This document shows positions 8,643 through 17,254 of a stretch of 64,000 nucleotides of DNA, piece after piece. Below the pieces are notes generated by a model. It saw only the letters and a list, made by a program, of their open reading frames with translations, ran no database searches and was not told where the DNA came from. The position numbers were made by a program, and so were the translations under genes. Each line of letters begins with the position of its first letter. Within the stretch, counting starts at the first letter, position 1. Source of the DNA: Fen-1298 sp963833465 (GTDB lineage: Bacteria; Bacteroidota; Ignavibacteria; UBA10030); assembly GCA_963833465.1 (NCBI GenBank), contig CAWHXW010000004.1, positions 806,001 through 870,000 of the forward strand, read 5' to 3'.

Positions 8643-9341
8643 ATGAATGCTGGATGTAAATCTATTTTAACCGTTGATCTGGACACAGAAACATCTTCAC
8701 TGTTATCTAAAGCTCTTTCTCAGGAAGGATATTTTGTGAATTCTATATTCTCCAACAATGAAACGTTGACCCACTTGCAGCATTTCCCCAATCTAATCAT
8801 TCTCAATCCGAACCTTTCCGATATGAATGGTTTGGATATTCTTCGTGCTCTTAAGCAGCAGCCAGAGTTTTCCCATATTCCAATATTCATCCTAAGTAAT
8901 CGGCAAAACGAAGCAGACGAAATTATTAGTCTTGAAATCGGTGCTGATGATTATATTACTCAACCTGTGCAAATCCCCCGGCTAAAAGCTCGAATCCGAG
9001 CGCTCTTCCGGCGGCAAGATCAACAGATGAATACTCAGGATTCAGATAATAATGTGATCACAATCGATGCTCTTTCGATCTTCGTTCAGCAATTTTCAGT
9101 GATGTGTGGACAAGATTATATGGAATTCTCTAAAAAAGAATTTGAAATTCTTTTGCGGCTTGCAAAGAATTACGGAAGAGTATTAACCCGGCAAGAGTTG
9201 TTTTATTCCATCTGGGGTCAACATAACAATTCAGCAAATCGTACAATAGATGTGCACATCGGCCGCATTCGAAAGAAACTAAAAGGATATTCACATTACA
9301 TCGAAACTGTGTCCGGTATTGGTTATCGGTTTCATAAATGA
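8643..9341 (+). CDS. PhoB paralogue with a degenerate (pseudo-)receiver domain
   Basis: A 232-residue OmpR/PhoB-type protein clearly paralogous to the PhoB at 329-1018. The receiver has lost the phosphorylation chemistry: the acidic pocket reads VDLD rather than VDDE, the phospho-acceptor Asp is Asn55 (LIILNPNLSDMNG), the conserved Thr is Ser85 and the conserved Lys is Gln107 (DDYITQPVQ). The C-terminal winged helix is intact, with the recognition-helix region RTIDVHIGRIRKKL nearly identical to that of PhoB (RTIDVHIRKIREKL) and the same ETVSG(I/V)GYRF end. It therefore probably binds a similar DNA site without being switched by phosphorylation. A PAP2 phosphatase gene follows 12 bp downstream in the same operon. 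Confidence 0.8.
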   Translation: MNAGCKSILTVDLDTETSSLLSKALSQEGYFVNSIFSNNETLTHLQHFPNLIILNPNLSDMNGLDILRALKQQPEFSHIPIFILSNRQNEADEIISLEIGADDYITQPVQIPRLKARIRALFRRQDQQMNTQDSDNNVITIDALSIFVQQFSVMCGQDYMEFSKKEFEILLRLAKNYGRVLTRQELFYSIWGQHNNSANRTIDVHIGRIRKKLKGYSHYIETVSGIGYRFHK

Positions 9342-9353
9342 ACATATAAGCGA

Positions 9354-9986
9354 ATGATTCTTCAGGCGTTTTTTAAAAAAGTAATTCAACAGATTAACGC
9401 TCTTGCACCTTTCTCGCATCTGATTGCAACTCTCATTTTACTCGGTGGATTGGTAATCTGCTTATTTTCCAAGGCATCCATTCACTTATTCATCAACAGC
9501 TTTCATTTTTCATGCGGCGATATTATATTTTCGTATGCAACTCTATTAGGTGATGGCGTCGGCGCTTTCTTATTGGTAATTATTTTATTATTTGTCAACT
9601 ATCGCTTTGCAACAATTATAGCTGTTAGCAACATCACATGCGCTTTTATTATTCAATTACTAAAACGAGCTTTCTTTTTCGATTCGTTTAGACCATATCA
9701 ATTCTTTAAAGGCATTCATGATTTGTATCTCGTACCAGGCATAGAAATATATTCTTTCAATAGTTTTCCGTCCGGTCACAGCGCAACAATTTTTACGACA
9801 TGCACATTGCTGAGCCTTATGACAAAACACCGAAGTACTCGAGTTCTTCTTTTTGCAATAGCATGTATTACGGCGTTTTCACGTGTCTATTTATCGCAAC
9901 ACTTCTTTGAAGATATTTTTGCAGGAGCCCTTATAGGCTTTGGTATTGCCGTATTAATAGCCGCTTTGTTTGATCAGGAAACATAG
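9354..9986 (+). CDS. PAP2-family membrane phosphatase
   Basis: A 210-residue integral membrane protein with about five to six helices. The three phosphatase motifs are present: KRAFFFDSFRP (near 102), FPSGHSAT (near 142) and SRVYLSQHFFED (near 178). Members dephosphorylate lipid phosphates such as phosphatidic acid, phosphatidylglycerol phosphate or undecaprenyl diphosphate at the outer face of the inner membrane. It is the second gene of an operon with the degenerate PhoB paralogue, which links it to phosphate control. The substrate cannot be told from sequence. Confidence 0.8.
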   Translation: MILQAFFKKVIQQINALAPFSHLIATLILLGGLVICLFSKASIHLFINSFHFSCGDIIFSYATLLGDGVGAFLLVIILLFVNYRFATIIAVSNITCAFIIQLLKRAFFFDSFRPYQFFKGIHDLYLVPGIEIYSFNSFPSGHSATIFTTCTLLSLMTKHRSTRVLLFAIACITAFSRVYLSQHFFEDIFAGALIGFGIAVLIAALFDQET

Positions 9987-10058
9987 ACAGGCATTGTTGA
10001 ACAATTTCCAATTCCTTAATAATTGAATAGATGAATCAATTTCTATAATGATTTCATC

Positions 10059-11144
10059 CTACTGATAGGCAGTTCCTCTGTGGTCGTGAGATGCATCAGA
10101 AGCAGTTGGCAGCCAAAACTCCGCAACAACAGGAAAGTGATCGGAGACAATGAGCGATGGCCGATAGGCATTCGTTGGAATGACATTGTTCATGCAAAAC
10201 AGATAATCTAACCGCATCGTTGGCGCCTCGACACGAAAAGTATAATCTCCCCAGAAATGATTAGTCATATAAGCATCTAATGCAATTGATTGGATTCTTC
10301 GCATAGGTTTGGATAATGGGGGTGCATTTAAATCTCCACCGAAAATAATTGGACCATCGAGACACTTTAAATACTTTATAAACGAGTCCACTTCGTCCAT
10401 CTGAGTTGCAAGAAGGTATCTTCCCCACCGAAGATTTTCTTCAAGAGTATTATTCTTGGGTCTGCCGGCAATAAGCCGGATAGAAATTATATTTACCTTA
10501 ACACCATCTACATTCAAAACGGCATGAGTAAATGATCGTAGAGGATGACGATATTGATCTTGTATATCGTTACTGCCGGATAATGATGCTTCATGACTAG
10601 GAAGATTGATTTCTTTAAATTCTTGGACCGGATACTTCGAGATAATGGCTGTGCTGTTGGAATGACCCATATAAAATTCCATCGGATAAAGCAAATTCTT
10701 TGCGACATTATAAAGACTATCTGTCAAAGTGTTTTCTGAAAGAAGAACCACATCAGGGTTTAACGATCGTATTCCGCCAAGCACTTTCTGCAATCCATTC
10801 GAATAATACTGCACATTCAGTGCCACTACACTGATCTTTGGGGAATCAGTAGCCAAAGGTTTTTTTTGCGGAATGAGAAATGAAAGTGAGAAATCTCCAA
10901 ATGCAGCAAGATAAATTAAAGTGATTACTGTGAAGATAGCCGCTAATACCCTTTTTTTTAAAAGGAAAAACAATGCAATTGGAATAACAAGGACAAAACC
11001 AATCCAAACGGCAGGCAAATAGTCGATGCCATAGAGACTATTAGTTTCATTGAAAACTTCCAAATGGTCAAATGTTGAAACAACTACAAGCAACAGCAAT
11101 GGTACGATCAAAAGCCACGCAAGAATTAAAATTATTCGTTTCAT
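10059..11144 (-). CDS. Membrane-anchored endonuclease/exonuclease/phosphatase (EEP) family protein
   Basis: The protein has three N-terminal membrane helices (about residues 1-100) and then an EEP domain: LNVQYYSNG, DVVLLSENT, FGGDLNAPP and, near the end, RLDYLF and SDHFPVVAEF, which together give the metal-binding Asn, Glu, Asp and His residues of the family. The catalytic domain probably faces the periplasm. I chose the ATG at 11144, with AAAGGG a few bases upstream, over a GTG 12 bases earlier. It begins about 20 bases after the Ppx/GppA stop and is the last gene of the sixA operon. It may be a phosphodiesterase scavenging phosphate from nucleic acids or lipids. Confidence 0.7.
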   Translation of the reverse strand: MKRIILILAWLLIVPLLLLVVVSTFDHLEVFNETNSLYGIDYLPAVWIGFVLVIPIALFFLLKKRVLAAIFTVITLIYLAAFGDFSLSFLIPQKKPLATDSPKISVVALNVQYYSNGLQKVLGGIRSLNPDVVLLSENTLTDSLYNVAKNLLYPMEFYMGHSNSTAIISKYPVQEFKEINLPSHEASLSGSNDIQDQYRHPLRSFTHAVLNVDGVKVNIISIRLIAGRPKNNTLEENLRWGRYLLATQMDEVDSFIKYLKCLDGPIIFGGDLNAPPLSKPMRRIQSIALDAYMTNHFWGDYTFRVEAPTMRLDYLFCMNNVIPTNAYRPSLIVSDHFPVVAEFWLPTASDASHDHRGTAYQ

Positions 11145-11163
11145 ATACCCTTTCACCTAAAAA

Positions 11164-12720
11164 TTATTGTGCACAGGTAAACAATACTTTCTTCCTAAAT
11201 ACTTCCTGGAGTAACAGCTTTTTTCTTTCTGCCCCCCATAATTCCATTTCCGGCAACGCCCGCCCCGATCCATAAATGCGGATAAATAAAGTACCTTTTC
11301 GTACTCTTGTTCGCAGTTTTTTCACAAGCGAAAGATGAGAGCGATCTAACCCATCAGCAATTCGCAAAATTGCAGATAATACGGCAACCTTGTGCTGATC
11401 ATCATTTGAAAGAATATCATATCCTTCATGTTTGATTTTTGGATGGCTCTTGCGATGATATCTTGCGATGTTTGCAATGATTTCCTTCTCGTTCTCCGTA
11501 AATCCGAGTAATTCTGAATTGCGTATTAGATAATACGAATGCCGATGATGCTGGGCATGAGAAATAAATAATCCGATTTCATGCAATAAAGCCGCTGCTT
11601 CAAGATATTCGCGTTCTTCTTTACCCAATCGATGCAGAGCGCATGTGTAATCGAATAGCTGAAGCGAAAGCATTGCAACATGGTTCGCATGATTTTTTTC
11701 ATAATGAAAGGTTTCTGCAAGATGCAGAACACTGCTGCGTCTGATATTTTGCAGGTGGCTTGTAGGTTGATTCCTGTATAGTTTTTCAATACTATCTAAA
11801 ATAATTCCTTCACGAAGGGAATAATCGGAAACAGTTACCGTTTTTATCTTTAACGCGAGTACTATTTGTTCTAAAATGATAGCTCCTGCCGAAATAATAT
11901 CGGCTCGCAATGCATCCATTCCTTTAATTTCCATTCGCTGTTTGGCTGTCTGTGCTTGGAGTATTTCCTCTACAATTTGTAATAGTTCTGTGCGAGTAAA
12001 GATATAACCATTCAATGAAGATTCTGAGTCTTTGCCATATCGCAATCTAATAATTTTTGCAAGAGTAGTAATTGTGCCTGAAGTTCCTATGCAAAATTCA
12101 AATTGCCGATTTTTTATTTCGCGAATACATGGTGTTAAAAAGCCGCTAACATACTTCCTGCATTCATCGATTGCTTTTCTACTAATACGGTCTGAATGGA
12201 AGAAGCGTTCGGTTATTCGAACTGCACCGATTTTTAAGCTGTTGCTAAACAGTATTTTCCGTCTTCGCCCTATTAGAAACTCGGTACTGCCTCCACCGAT
12301 ATCGATCAACAGGATATTTTTTGGGAACACAGCTAACGCTTGTAATACTCCAAGATGTATCAAACGCGCTTCTTCAAATCCGGAAGTAATTTCGATTTGA
12401 ATTCCAGTCAAATTCTGAACACGCCGGAGAAATTCTTTCCGATTCGCTGCTTCACGCACGGCACTTGTTGCAATTGCTCGAATATCTGCATTATAAACAT
12501 CTGCTATAGCTCGAAATCTTTTCAGCACTACTATACCTCTCTGCATAGCTTCATCGGATAGATGCTTCATATCAGTGGAACCTGATCCTAATCGAACAAC
12601 TTCCTTTTGTTTATTAAGGATTTTAAAACCACCCGTTACAGAATTCACTTCTGCTACTACCAAATGGAAAGAATTTGTTCCAACGTCAATTGCTGCGAGA
12701 TTTTTCCTCTGTTTCTTCAT
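11164..12720 (-). CDS. ppx: Exopolyphosphatase / guanosine pentaphosphate phosphohydrolase (Ppx/GppA) with HD-like C-terminus
   Basis: A 518-residue protein of usual length. The actin-like fold shows AAIDVGTNSFHLVV at the start, VVRLGSG near residue 42 and LLIDIGGGSTEFLIG near 138. The C-terminal third carries an HD-type helical domain (HEIGLFISHAQHHRH, then RYHRKSHPK). Ppx enzymes release phosphate stepwise from polyphosphate, and some hydrolyse pppGpp. The gene overlaps the upstream P-loop kinase gene by 35 bp and is in one minus-strand operon with two P-loop proteins and SixA, all downstream of a Pho box. Phosphate-controlled polyphosphate turnover is the likeliest role. Confidence 0.85.
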   Translation of the reverse strand: MKKQRKNLAAIDVGTNSFHLVVAEVNSVTGGFKILNKQKEVVRLGSGSTDMKHLSDEAMQRGIVVLKRFRAIADVYNADIRAIATSAVREAANRKEFLRRVQNLTGIQIEITSGFEEARLIHLGVLQALAVFPKNILLIDIGGGSTEFLIGRRRKILFSNSLKIGAVRITERFFHSDRISRKAIDECRKYVSGFLTPCIREIKNRQFEFCIGTSGTITTLAKIIRLRYGKDSESSLNGYIFTRTELLQIVEEILQAQTAKQRMEIKGMDALRADIISAGAIILEQIVLALKIKTVTVSDYSLREGIILDSIEKLYRNQPTSHLQNIRRSSVLHLAETFHYEKNHANHVAMLSLQLFDYTCALHRLGKEEREYLEAAALLHEIGLFISHAQHHRHSYYLIRNSELLGFTENEKEIIANIARYHRKSHPKIKHEGYDILSNDDQHKVAVLSAILRIADGLDRSHLSLVKKLRTRVRKGTLFIRIYGSGRALPEMELWGAERKKLLLQEVFRKKVLFTCAQ

Positions 12721-13447
12721 GATCTAGAATCGCCAATATTCCTTGTTTAAGTTCTCGATTTACTTCTTCAAACGGACGCGAGGAATCTACAACTTGAAAT
12801 CTGAACTCCCGAGTCATTTTGCGAAATTCAACCAAAATACGTTTTTGATATTCCATAAAACTGTCATAGAAATCTTCTCCCAGATGCAGATCCATACCAG
12901 ATTCCCAATAATCCATTCCTTCCCCCGATTCCTCTTCCCAATAATGCTTGTGCAATGTATGGCTGTTAATGACTCGAGGAATTAAATCTTCAATTTCCAC
13001 GCGCATGTAAAAGACTGCATTTGGTTCGAGAGCAAATCCAAAAACCTTGCGAATCCACTGTCGGTCTGCGCCACGTACAGTTGAACGTGCAAACGCAGTG
13101 TAAACATATCGATCAGCTAAAACAATAAATCCTGCTTTTAAGGCAGGAATTATTTCATGCTCAAGACGGTCGGCAAAATCAGCAGCATACATTAAACTGA
13201 ATGTATTTACATTAAGTGTATGACCAGATTTTGCTTCATCGATTGCTTGTCCCATTAATGGAGATCGTGTCCATCCAGTGGTTGTCACACCATAGCCCTT
13301 GATTTCGAGCCACTTTTTTAATTCTTCAATTTGTGTTGAACGACCGACTCCATCGGTTCCTTCGATCACAATAAGTTTTCCTTTAATTTCGCTCAGATTA
13401 ACATATGGAAGTCCGACACCATAATAACCATGTTTCTTAGGCGACAT
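12686..13447 (-). CDS. Thymidylate-kinase-like P-loop protein with Arg in Walker A (second of a tandem pair)
   Basis: This protein of about 253 residues belongs to the thymidylate kinase superfamily and is a paralogue of the gene just upstream. Its Walker A reads EGTDGVGRSTQ, with Arg where the catalytic Lys is expected. Shared features of the pair are ADRYVYTAFAR and the ESGMDL..L stretch near residue 180, which I do not know from housekeeping Tmk. The ATG at 13447 has AAGGA 8 bases upstream; an earlier ATG at 13453 is too close to that site. It overlaps its partner by 11 bp and ppx by 35 bp. The pair may act as a heterodimer on nucleotides or polyphosphate; this is inference. Confidence 0.65.
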   Translation of the reverse strand: MSPKKHGYYGVGLPYVNLSEIKGKLIVIEGTDGVGRSTQIEELKKWLEIKGYGVTTTGWTRSPLMGQAIDEAKSGHTLNVNTFSLMYAADFADRLEHEIIPALKAGFIVLADRYVYTAFARSTVRGADRQWIRKVFGFALEPNAVFYMRVEIEDLIPRVINSHTLHKHYWEEESGEGMDYWESGMDLHLGEDFYDSFMEYQKRILVEFRKMTREFRFQVVDSSRPFEEVNRELKQGILAILDHEETEEKSRSN

Positions 13448-14147
13448 ATACATTTTCCTTCTTTTGGAGATTAGGTGTAGTCTTATAATCTTTCAATTTC
13501 TCTTTGATGATCTCACGGATCATTGTTTGCTGCTTTTGAATTGACAGTGTTGCATCAATTACTGTGAGGCCGTATTCCACTGCAATTTTATCATATTCTT
13601 CCAAGATTTTATTTTGAAACAGACGGAAGCTTTCTTTTGGATCATCGCTCAAACCTAAATCCATGCCTGCTTCATGAAATTTCAACTCCACACGTCCTGT
13701 CAAAATGCGTTTCAAAGATACTTCGATAGGCACTTTGAAATAGAATCCTATATCGGGTTTAACTGCAAATCCATACAGATTGCGAACCCATTCCGGATGC
13801 ACGCCGCGTACTACATCGCGTGCAAAGGCGGTGTACACATATCTATCTGCGCAAACAATCATCCCAGCCTTCAATGGTGGAATAATTAAATGCGCTAAAC
13901 GGTCGGCAAAATCTGTTGCATGCAGTACAGAAAATGTTGTCGGTGTAAGAAGATTTTTCTTTTTCCCATGTCTGATTGTTTCCTTTACCAGTGCAGAGGA
14001 ATTCCATTCTGTAAAGAACACGCGATATTTTGAATTTAAAAGCCACTTTTGGAGGAGCTGTAACTGTGTCGATTTACCGGATCCATCAATCCCTTCTACG
14101 ATAATCAAACGCCCTGGTAAGTTATGTTGTTCAATTAATCGTGACAT
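13437..14147 (-). CDS. Thymidylate-kinase-like P-loop protein (first of a tandem pair)
   Basis: A 236-residue protein with an intact Walker A (EGIDGSGKSTQ near residue 18), the DRY motif in CADRYVYTAFARD near 98 and an EAGMDLGLSDD segment near 175. It looks like thymidylate kinase, but dTMP kinase is normally single-copy and unlinked to polyphosphate genes. Here it sits directly after sixA (stop and start adjacent, TGAATG) and before a paralogue with a changed P-loop, then ppx. PPK2 polyphosphate kinases share the same broad fold, so a polyphosphate- or nucleotide-linked role is possible. I would not call it housekeeping Tmk on this evidence. Confidence 0.65.
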   Translation of the reverse strand: MSRLIEQHNLPGRLIIVEGIDGSGKSTQLQLLQKWLLNSKYRVFFTEWNSSALVKETIRHGKKKNLLTPTTFSVLHATDFADRLAHLIIPPLKAGMIVCADRYVYTAFARDVVRGVHPEWVRNLYGFAVKPDIGFYFKVPIEVSLKRILTGRVELKFHEAGMDLGLSDDPKESFRLFQNKILEEYDKIAVEYGLTVIDATLSIQKQQTMIREIIKEKLKDYKTTPNLQKKENVYVA

Positions 14148-14654
14148 TCACATCTCCTTTTTTGCAATCATGCGTATTTGTTTCGGTGTTAAATGCCATA
14201 GTAATGTCCCTTGCCGCTGCGATGGAATTGTTGTCACTGCAATGCAGCATAGCGATCCTTTTTTGAATTCGATAATCGAGGAGCTCTTACCCAATAATGC
14301 AGATGCAAAATAAGAAAGGTCGGGCTCATGCCCGACGAGCAATAAATTCTTCAGCTTTTTATATTTTGGCAAATAGGACATCAAATTCTTTAACGAACTG
14401 CCTGGCGCCAACTCGTTGCATACTTGAACTCTTGATTCTGCATGAAATGCTTTTGCGACAATCAAAGCTGTGTTGCGTGCTCGCTCCATTGGACTAGTCA
14501 GTATCACATCCAAATTATCGACGATTCGAATAATTCCCCGTGCTTCTTTCGACATTTTTTCGATTCCTTCTTCGGTAAGGGGCCGGTCATCATTAGGGAA
14601 TGGTTCTATTCCGCGTTGAAGCGCTGCTGCATGACGAAGTAAATATATGTTCAT
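14148..14654 (-). CDS. sixA: SixA-like phosphohistidine phosphatase (histidine phosphatase superfamily)
   Basis: A 168-residue protein starting MNIYLLRHAAALQRG, with the RHG-type catalytic motif (RHA), the substrate Arg in SPMERARNTA near residue 57 and the second catalytic His in LLVGHEPDLSY near 105. The length and single short domain match SixA. It is the first gene of the minus-strand operon sixA - P-loop pair - ppx - EEP and lies about 93 bp downstream of a Pho-box-like repeat. SixA homologues often neighbour polyphosphate genes in other bacteria. Its substrate here, whether a phosphohistidine or a small phosphate compound, is not known. Confidence 0.8.
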   Translation of the reverse strand: MNIYLLRHAAALQRGIEPFPNDDRPLTEEGIEKMSKEARGIIRIVDNLDVILTSPMERARNTALIVAKAFHAESRVQVCNELAPGSSLKNLMSYLPKYKKLKNLLLVGHEPDLSYFASALLGKSSSIIEFKKGSLCCIAVTTIPSQRQGTLLWHLTPKQIRMIAKKEM

Positions 14655-14746
14655 CTTCCACTTTCAGTTACTCTATAATAGAGCGGGTTTTTATTATGAA
14701 ATTCTTCTTTCCGTATTTTAACATAATATCAAGTTTCTTCGTTTTC

Positions 14747-14763
14747 AGTTATGAAATTGTTAA
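14747..14763 (-). promoter_or_regulatory. Putative Pho box D upstream of the sixA-ppx operon
   Basis: On the minus strand the sequence reads TTAACA ATTTC ATAACT, with an 11-bp period. It is nearly identical to the repeat before the second pstS (TTAACA ATTTC ATAACA at 35701). It is about 90 bp upstream of the sixA start. Confidence 0.55.
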
Positions 14764-14887
14764 AAGAATTTTATTAAAATGTAACGCTCATTTTTCTTGG
14801 ATAATGAAGTAAATTCGACTGCAGATTTTCATTCAATCAGAATTTAAGTAGTAGAAAGAATTTACATTGAATAATAGGAATTTTTTC

Positions 14888-14905
14888 CACGTTTGTACAT
14901 ACGTG
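14888..14905. other. Near-perfect 18-bp palindrome centred on TGTACA
   Basis: CACGTTTGTACATACGTG differs from its reverse complement at one symmetric pair. It lies 44 bp downstream of the last gene of the sugar cluster (neuB-like) and upstream of the sixA operon promoter region. It could be a factor-binding site or part of a hairpin; no T-run follows in the minus direction, so it is not a typical terminator. Confidence 0.35.
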
Positions 14906-14948
14906 ACTGTAGTTGGATATAGTTCTCTTAGCCAATTACATAATTAGT

Positions 14949-15848
14949 TTATACGCAGACTTGATCCAATGAGACAACACGACGTAATTTATTACGGCAG
15001 CCTATTTCACTAGGATAAACGCGTTTGATGCCATCACCTAATGCTCGTTCGATATCTCGAATATTCTGTACAAGACGAACTAATCCAACAATTTCGACTG
15101 AAGCAGCTTGGTCACTTCCCCACATTGCCCGATCAAGCGTAATGTGACGTTCTACAAATGTGGCGCCTAAAGCCACCGCAGCTAATGTCGGCGATAATCC
15201 AGTCTCATGACCTGAATAACCAATAGGATTATCATTGTATTTCTGTTTAAGAGTATGAATCATCCTTAGATTTATTTCTTGCAAAGGACATGGATAAGTT
15301 GAAGTAGTATGTGCAACAAGAATATTTTCTAATCCTATCACATTTAAAACTGTCTCGATCTCTTGCATTGTCGACATACCTGTGGATACAATCAATGGTT
15401 TTTGTGTTGCTTTCATTCCACGTAGGAGATCTACATCAATTAGTGAAGCTGATGGAGCTTTGTAACATGGAACATTATATTGTTCCATAAAGGCAATTGA
15501 ATCTTCATCCCAGCAGGAAGCAAACCAAGCAATGTCCCGCATTCGGCAGTACCTGTCGATCTCATCGAACTGCTGCTCTCCGAATTCAATTTTACGTCTA
15601 TAATCTATATACGTCATTCGTCCCCAAGGCGTATCGCGCTCAACATTCCACTGATTTAAAGGAACACACTTTTCTGGTGTTCTTTTTTGAAATTTTACTG
15701 CGTCGCAGCCCGCAAGAAATGCGGCATCAATCAACTTCTTCGCTAATTCAAGTGAACCGTTATGGTTAATTCCGATCTCCGCGATGATATAAATTGGTTG
15801 TCCGTCACCAACTAATCTATCCCCAATTCTAACGAGATTCGAATTCAT
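14949..15848 (-). CDS. NeuB-like N-acylneuraminate/ulosonate synthase
   Basis: A 299-residue NeuB-family aldolase with IIAEIGINHNGSLELAKKLI at the N-terminus, DAVKFQKRTPE, APSASLID, STGMSTMQEI and GYSGHETGLSPTLAAVALGA near 215. The ERHITLDR motif lies near 240. This family condenses phosphoenolpyruvate with an acyl-amino sugar to give a nonulosonic acid. The ATG at 15848 has a clear GCAGGAG site 6 bases upstream; an earlier TTG is less likely. The usual C-terminal SAF domain is absent, so the protein is shorter than the classical 340-350 residues. It is the last gene of the minus-strand sugar cluster. Confidence 0.8.
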   Translation of the reverse strand: MNSNLVRIGDRLVGDGQPIYIIAEIGINHNGSLELAKKLIDAAFLAGCDAVKFQKRTPEKCVPLNQWNVERDTPWGRMTYIDYRRKIEFGEQQFDEIDRYCRMRDIAWFASCWDEDSIAFMEQYNVPCYKAPSASLIDVDLLRGMKATQKPLIVSTGMSTMQEIETVLNVIGLENILVAHTTSTYPCPLQEINLRMIHTLKQKYNDNPIGYSGHETGLSPTLAAVALGATFVERHITLDRAMWGSDQAASVEIVGLVRLVQNIRDIERALGDGIKRVYPSEIGCRNKLRRVVSLDQVCV

Positions 15849-15889
15849 ACCAACTCCTGCATTTAACAAATGTATTTGATTTAATTATT

Positions 15890-16417
15890 TTAAATCAGAG
15901 ATTGAATGTTTTGACTACGCAAATCAATTATCCATTCAGCAAATTCACGGAAAGCACCACGACCGCCAGAAGCATTACAAACATAATCGACTTGTGATTG
16001 AATAATGGAAATAGCATCTCCCGGTGCAGATGTCAAGCTGATATTTTTTAGAGCCGAAATCAGTTTGTAATCATTAATATCATCACCTATGTACGCAATC
16101 TCTTCCAATTTCAAATTAACTTTTTCTGCAAACTCTTTCACGTGTTGATATTTATCTTGTACACCCAGCAACACATGATTGATGTGCAATTTTTCTGCAC
16201 GACGCTGCAAGCAGCCTGATGTTTCACCTGAAAGGAAACCGCATTCAATTCCTGCATTGCGCAATAATTTCACGCCCATTCCATCCCGAATTGAAAATTT
16301 CTTTAAGGACTCACCCCATTCCGAATAATAAACGCATGTATCGGTCAACACACCATCACAGTCGCTAAATAAAAACTTTATCCTTTTAGCTCGATTAGAT
16401 AATTCCGTTTTTGTCAT
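15890..16417 (-). CDS. KdsC-like HAD phosphatase
   Basis: A 175-residue HAD protein of the cap-less C0 type: FLFSDCDGVLTDTCVYYSEWG at the N-terminus (motif I), SGETSGCLQRRAEKL (motif II region) and YIGDDINDYKLI (motif IV). This layout matches KdsC and the phosphatase domain of some CMP-sialate synthetases, which dephosphorylate Kdo-8-phosphate or NeuNAc-9-phosphate. Placed directly before the NeuB-like synthase, it would remove the phosphate from the condensation product. This implies that the synthase uses a phosphorylated sugar. Confidence 0.8.
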   Translation of the reverse strand: MTKTELSNRAKRIKFLFSDCDGVLTDTCVYYSEWGESLKKFSIRDGMGVKLLRNAGIECGFLSGETSGCLQRRAEKLHINHVLLGVQDKYQHVKEFAEKVNLKLEEIAYIGDDINDYKLISALKNISLTSAPGDAISIIQSQVDYVCNASGGRGAFREFAEWIIDLRSQNIQSLI

Positions 16418-16435
16418 TATATTTCGTTTTTTTGT

Positions 16436-17254
16436 TCACCAAATCGTCCAGCCGCCATCTACAACCATATTGGCGCCAGTCATGTACTGTGAAGAATCGC
16501 TCGCAAGGAATACAATCGCTCCTTGATAATCATTCGGGTGTGCCATTCGCTGTAAAGGAGTTTTCGCTGAATAGTTTTGGATGAAAAATTCCTCCTGTCC
16601 ATTTTCAACCCCACCGGGTGATAAGGCATTCACCCGCACTCCTTTACATCCCCAATATGCCGCAAGATATTTTGTTAATGAAAGAACAGCTCCTTTCGCC
16701 GTAGGATATGCGGGGGATTTAAACATCATCCGTGAGCCATCGGATCTAATGTAAAGAGATTGATCAGGCGCAACCATTCCGTAAGTGGAAGCAATGTTAA
16801 TAATACTGCCGGATCCCTTTTCAGCCATATGAGAACCGAAAACCTGACAGCACAAAAAGACGCCTGTTACATTAATCTCTAATGATCGTTTCCAAGTTTC
16901 TAACGGAAAGAATTCGAAATCTGCAAGCTCAATTACGCCGTCATATTGTTCTGCTTTATCATTTATGGCGGCATTATTAACAAGGACATCGATTCTTCCA
17001 AAATGCTTGAGAACTTCATTTCGCACTTTTTTCAATGACTCGCGATTTGTTATGTCCATTTCATAACCGAAAGCAGCAACACCGTATTCTAAAGCGACAT
17101 CTTTGGCAAATGCATGACATTTTTCTTTATTAGTATCAGTAACAATGACATTAGCGCCGAATCGGGCGAGTGCATCGCAATGTTGTCTTCCGAGCAGCCC
17201 TAAAGCACCTGTCACTATCGCTACTTTGTTAGATAATGCGAATAAGGAACTCAT
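16436..17254 (-). CDS. Short-chain dehydrogenase/reductase
   Basis: A 272-residue classical SDR. The NAD(P)-binding motif is TGALGLLGRQH near residue 16, NNAA is near 91, and the catalytic Ser and Tyr-x-x-x-Lys are seen in INIASTYG and SPAYPTAKGAV. The C-terminus ends DGGWTIW, typical of gluconate-5-dehydrogenase-like SDRs. Its start overlaps the aminotransferase stop (ATGA). In this cluster it probably sets a hydroxyl or keto group that the neighbouring aminotransferase uses. Confidence 0.8.
   Translation of the reverse strand: MSSLFALSNKVAIVTGALGLLGRQHCDALARFGANVIVTDTNKEKCHAFAKDVALEYGVAAFGYEMDITNRESLKKVRNEVLKHFGRIDVLVNNAAINDKAEQYDGVIELADFEFFPLETWKRSLEINVTGVFLCCQVFGSHMAEKGSGSIINIASTYGMVAPDQSLYIRSDGSRMMFKSPAYPTAKGAVLSLTKYLAAYWGCKGVRVNALSPGGVENGQEEFFIQNYSAKTPLQRMAHPNDYQGAIVFLASDSSQYMTGANMVVDGGWTIW

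Noticed and set aside
13437..14147. Housekeeping dTMP kinase
   Set aside because: The P-loop matches, but the tandem paralogue, the operon with sixA and ppx and the unusual E(A/S)GMDL segment make this a weak explanation; left as thymidylate-kinase-like.
13780..14313. Plus-strand open frame of 177 codons across the thymidylate-kinase-like and sixA genes
   Set aside because: It is antisense to well-supported genes, has no ribosome site and its translation is of low complexity with no recognisable motif.
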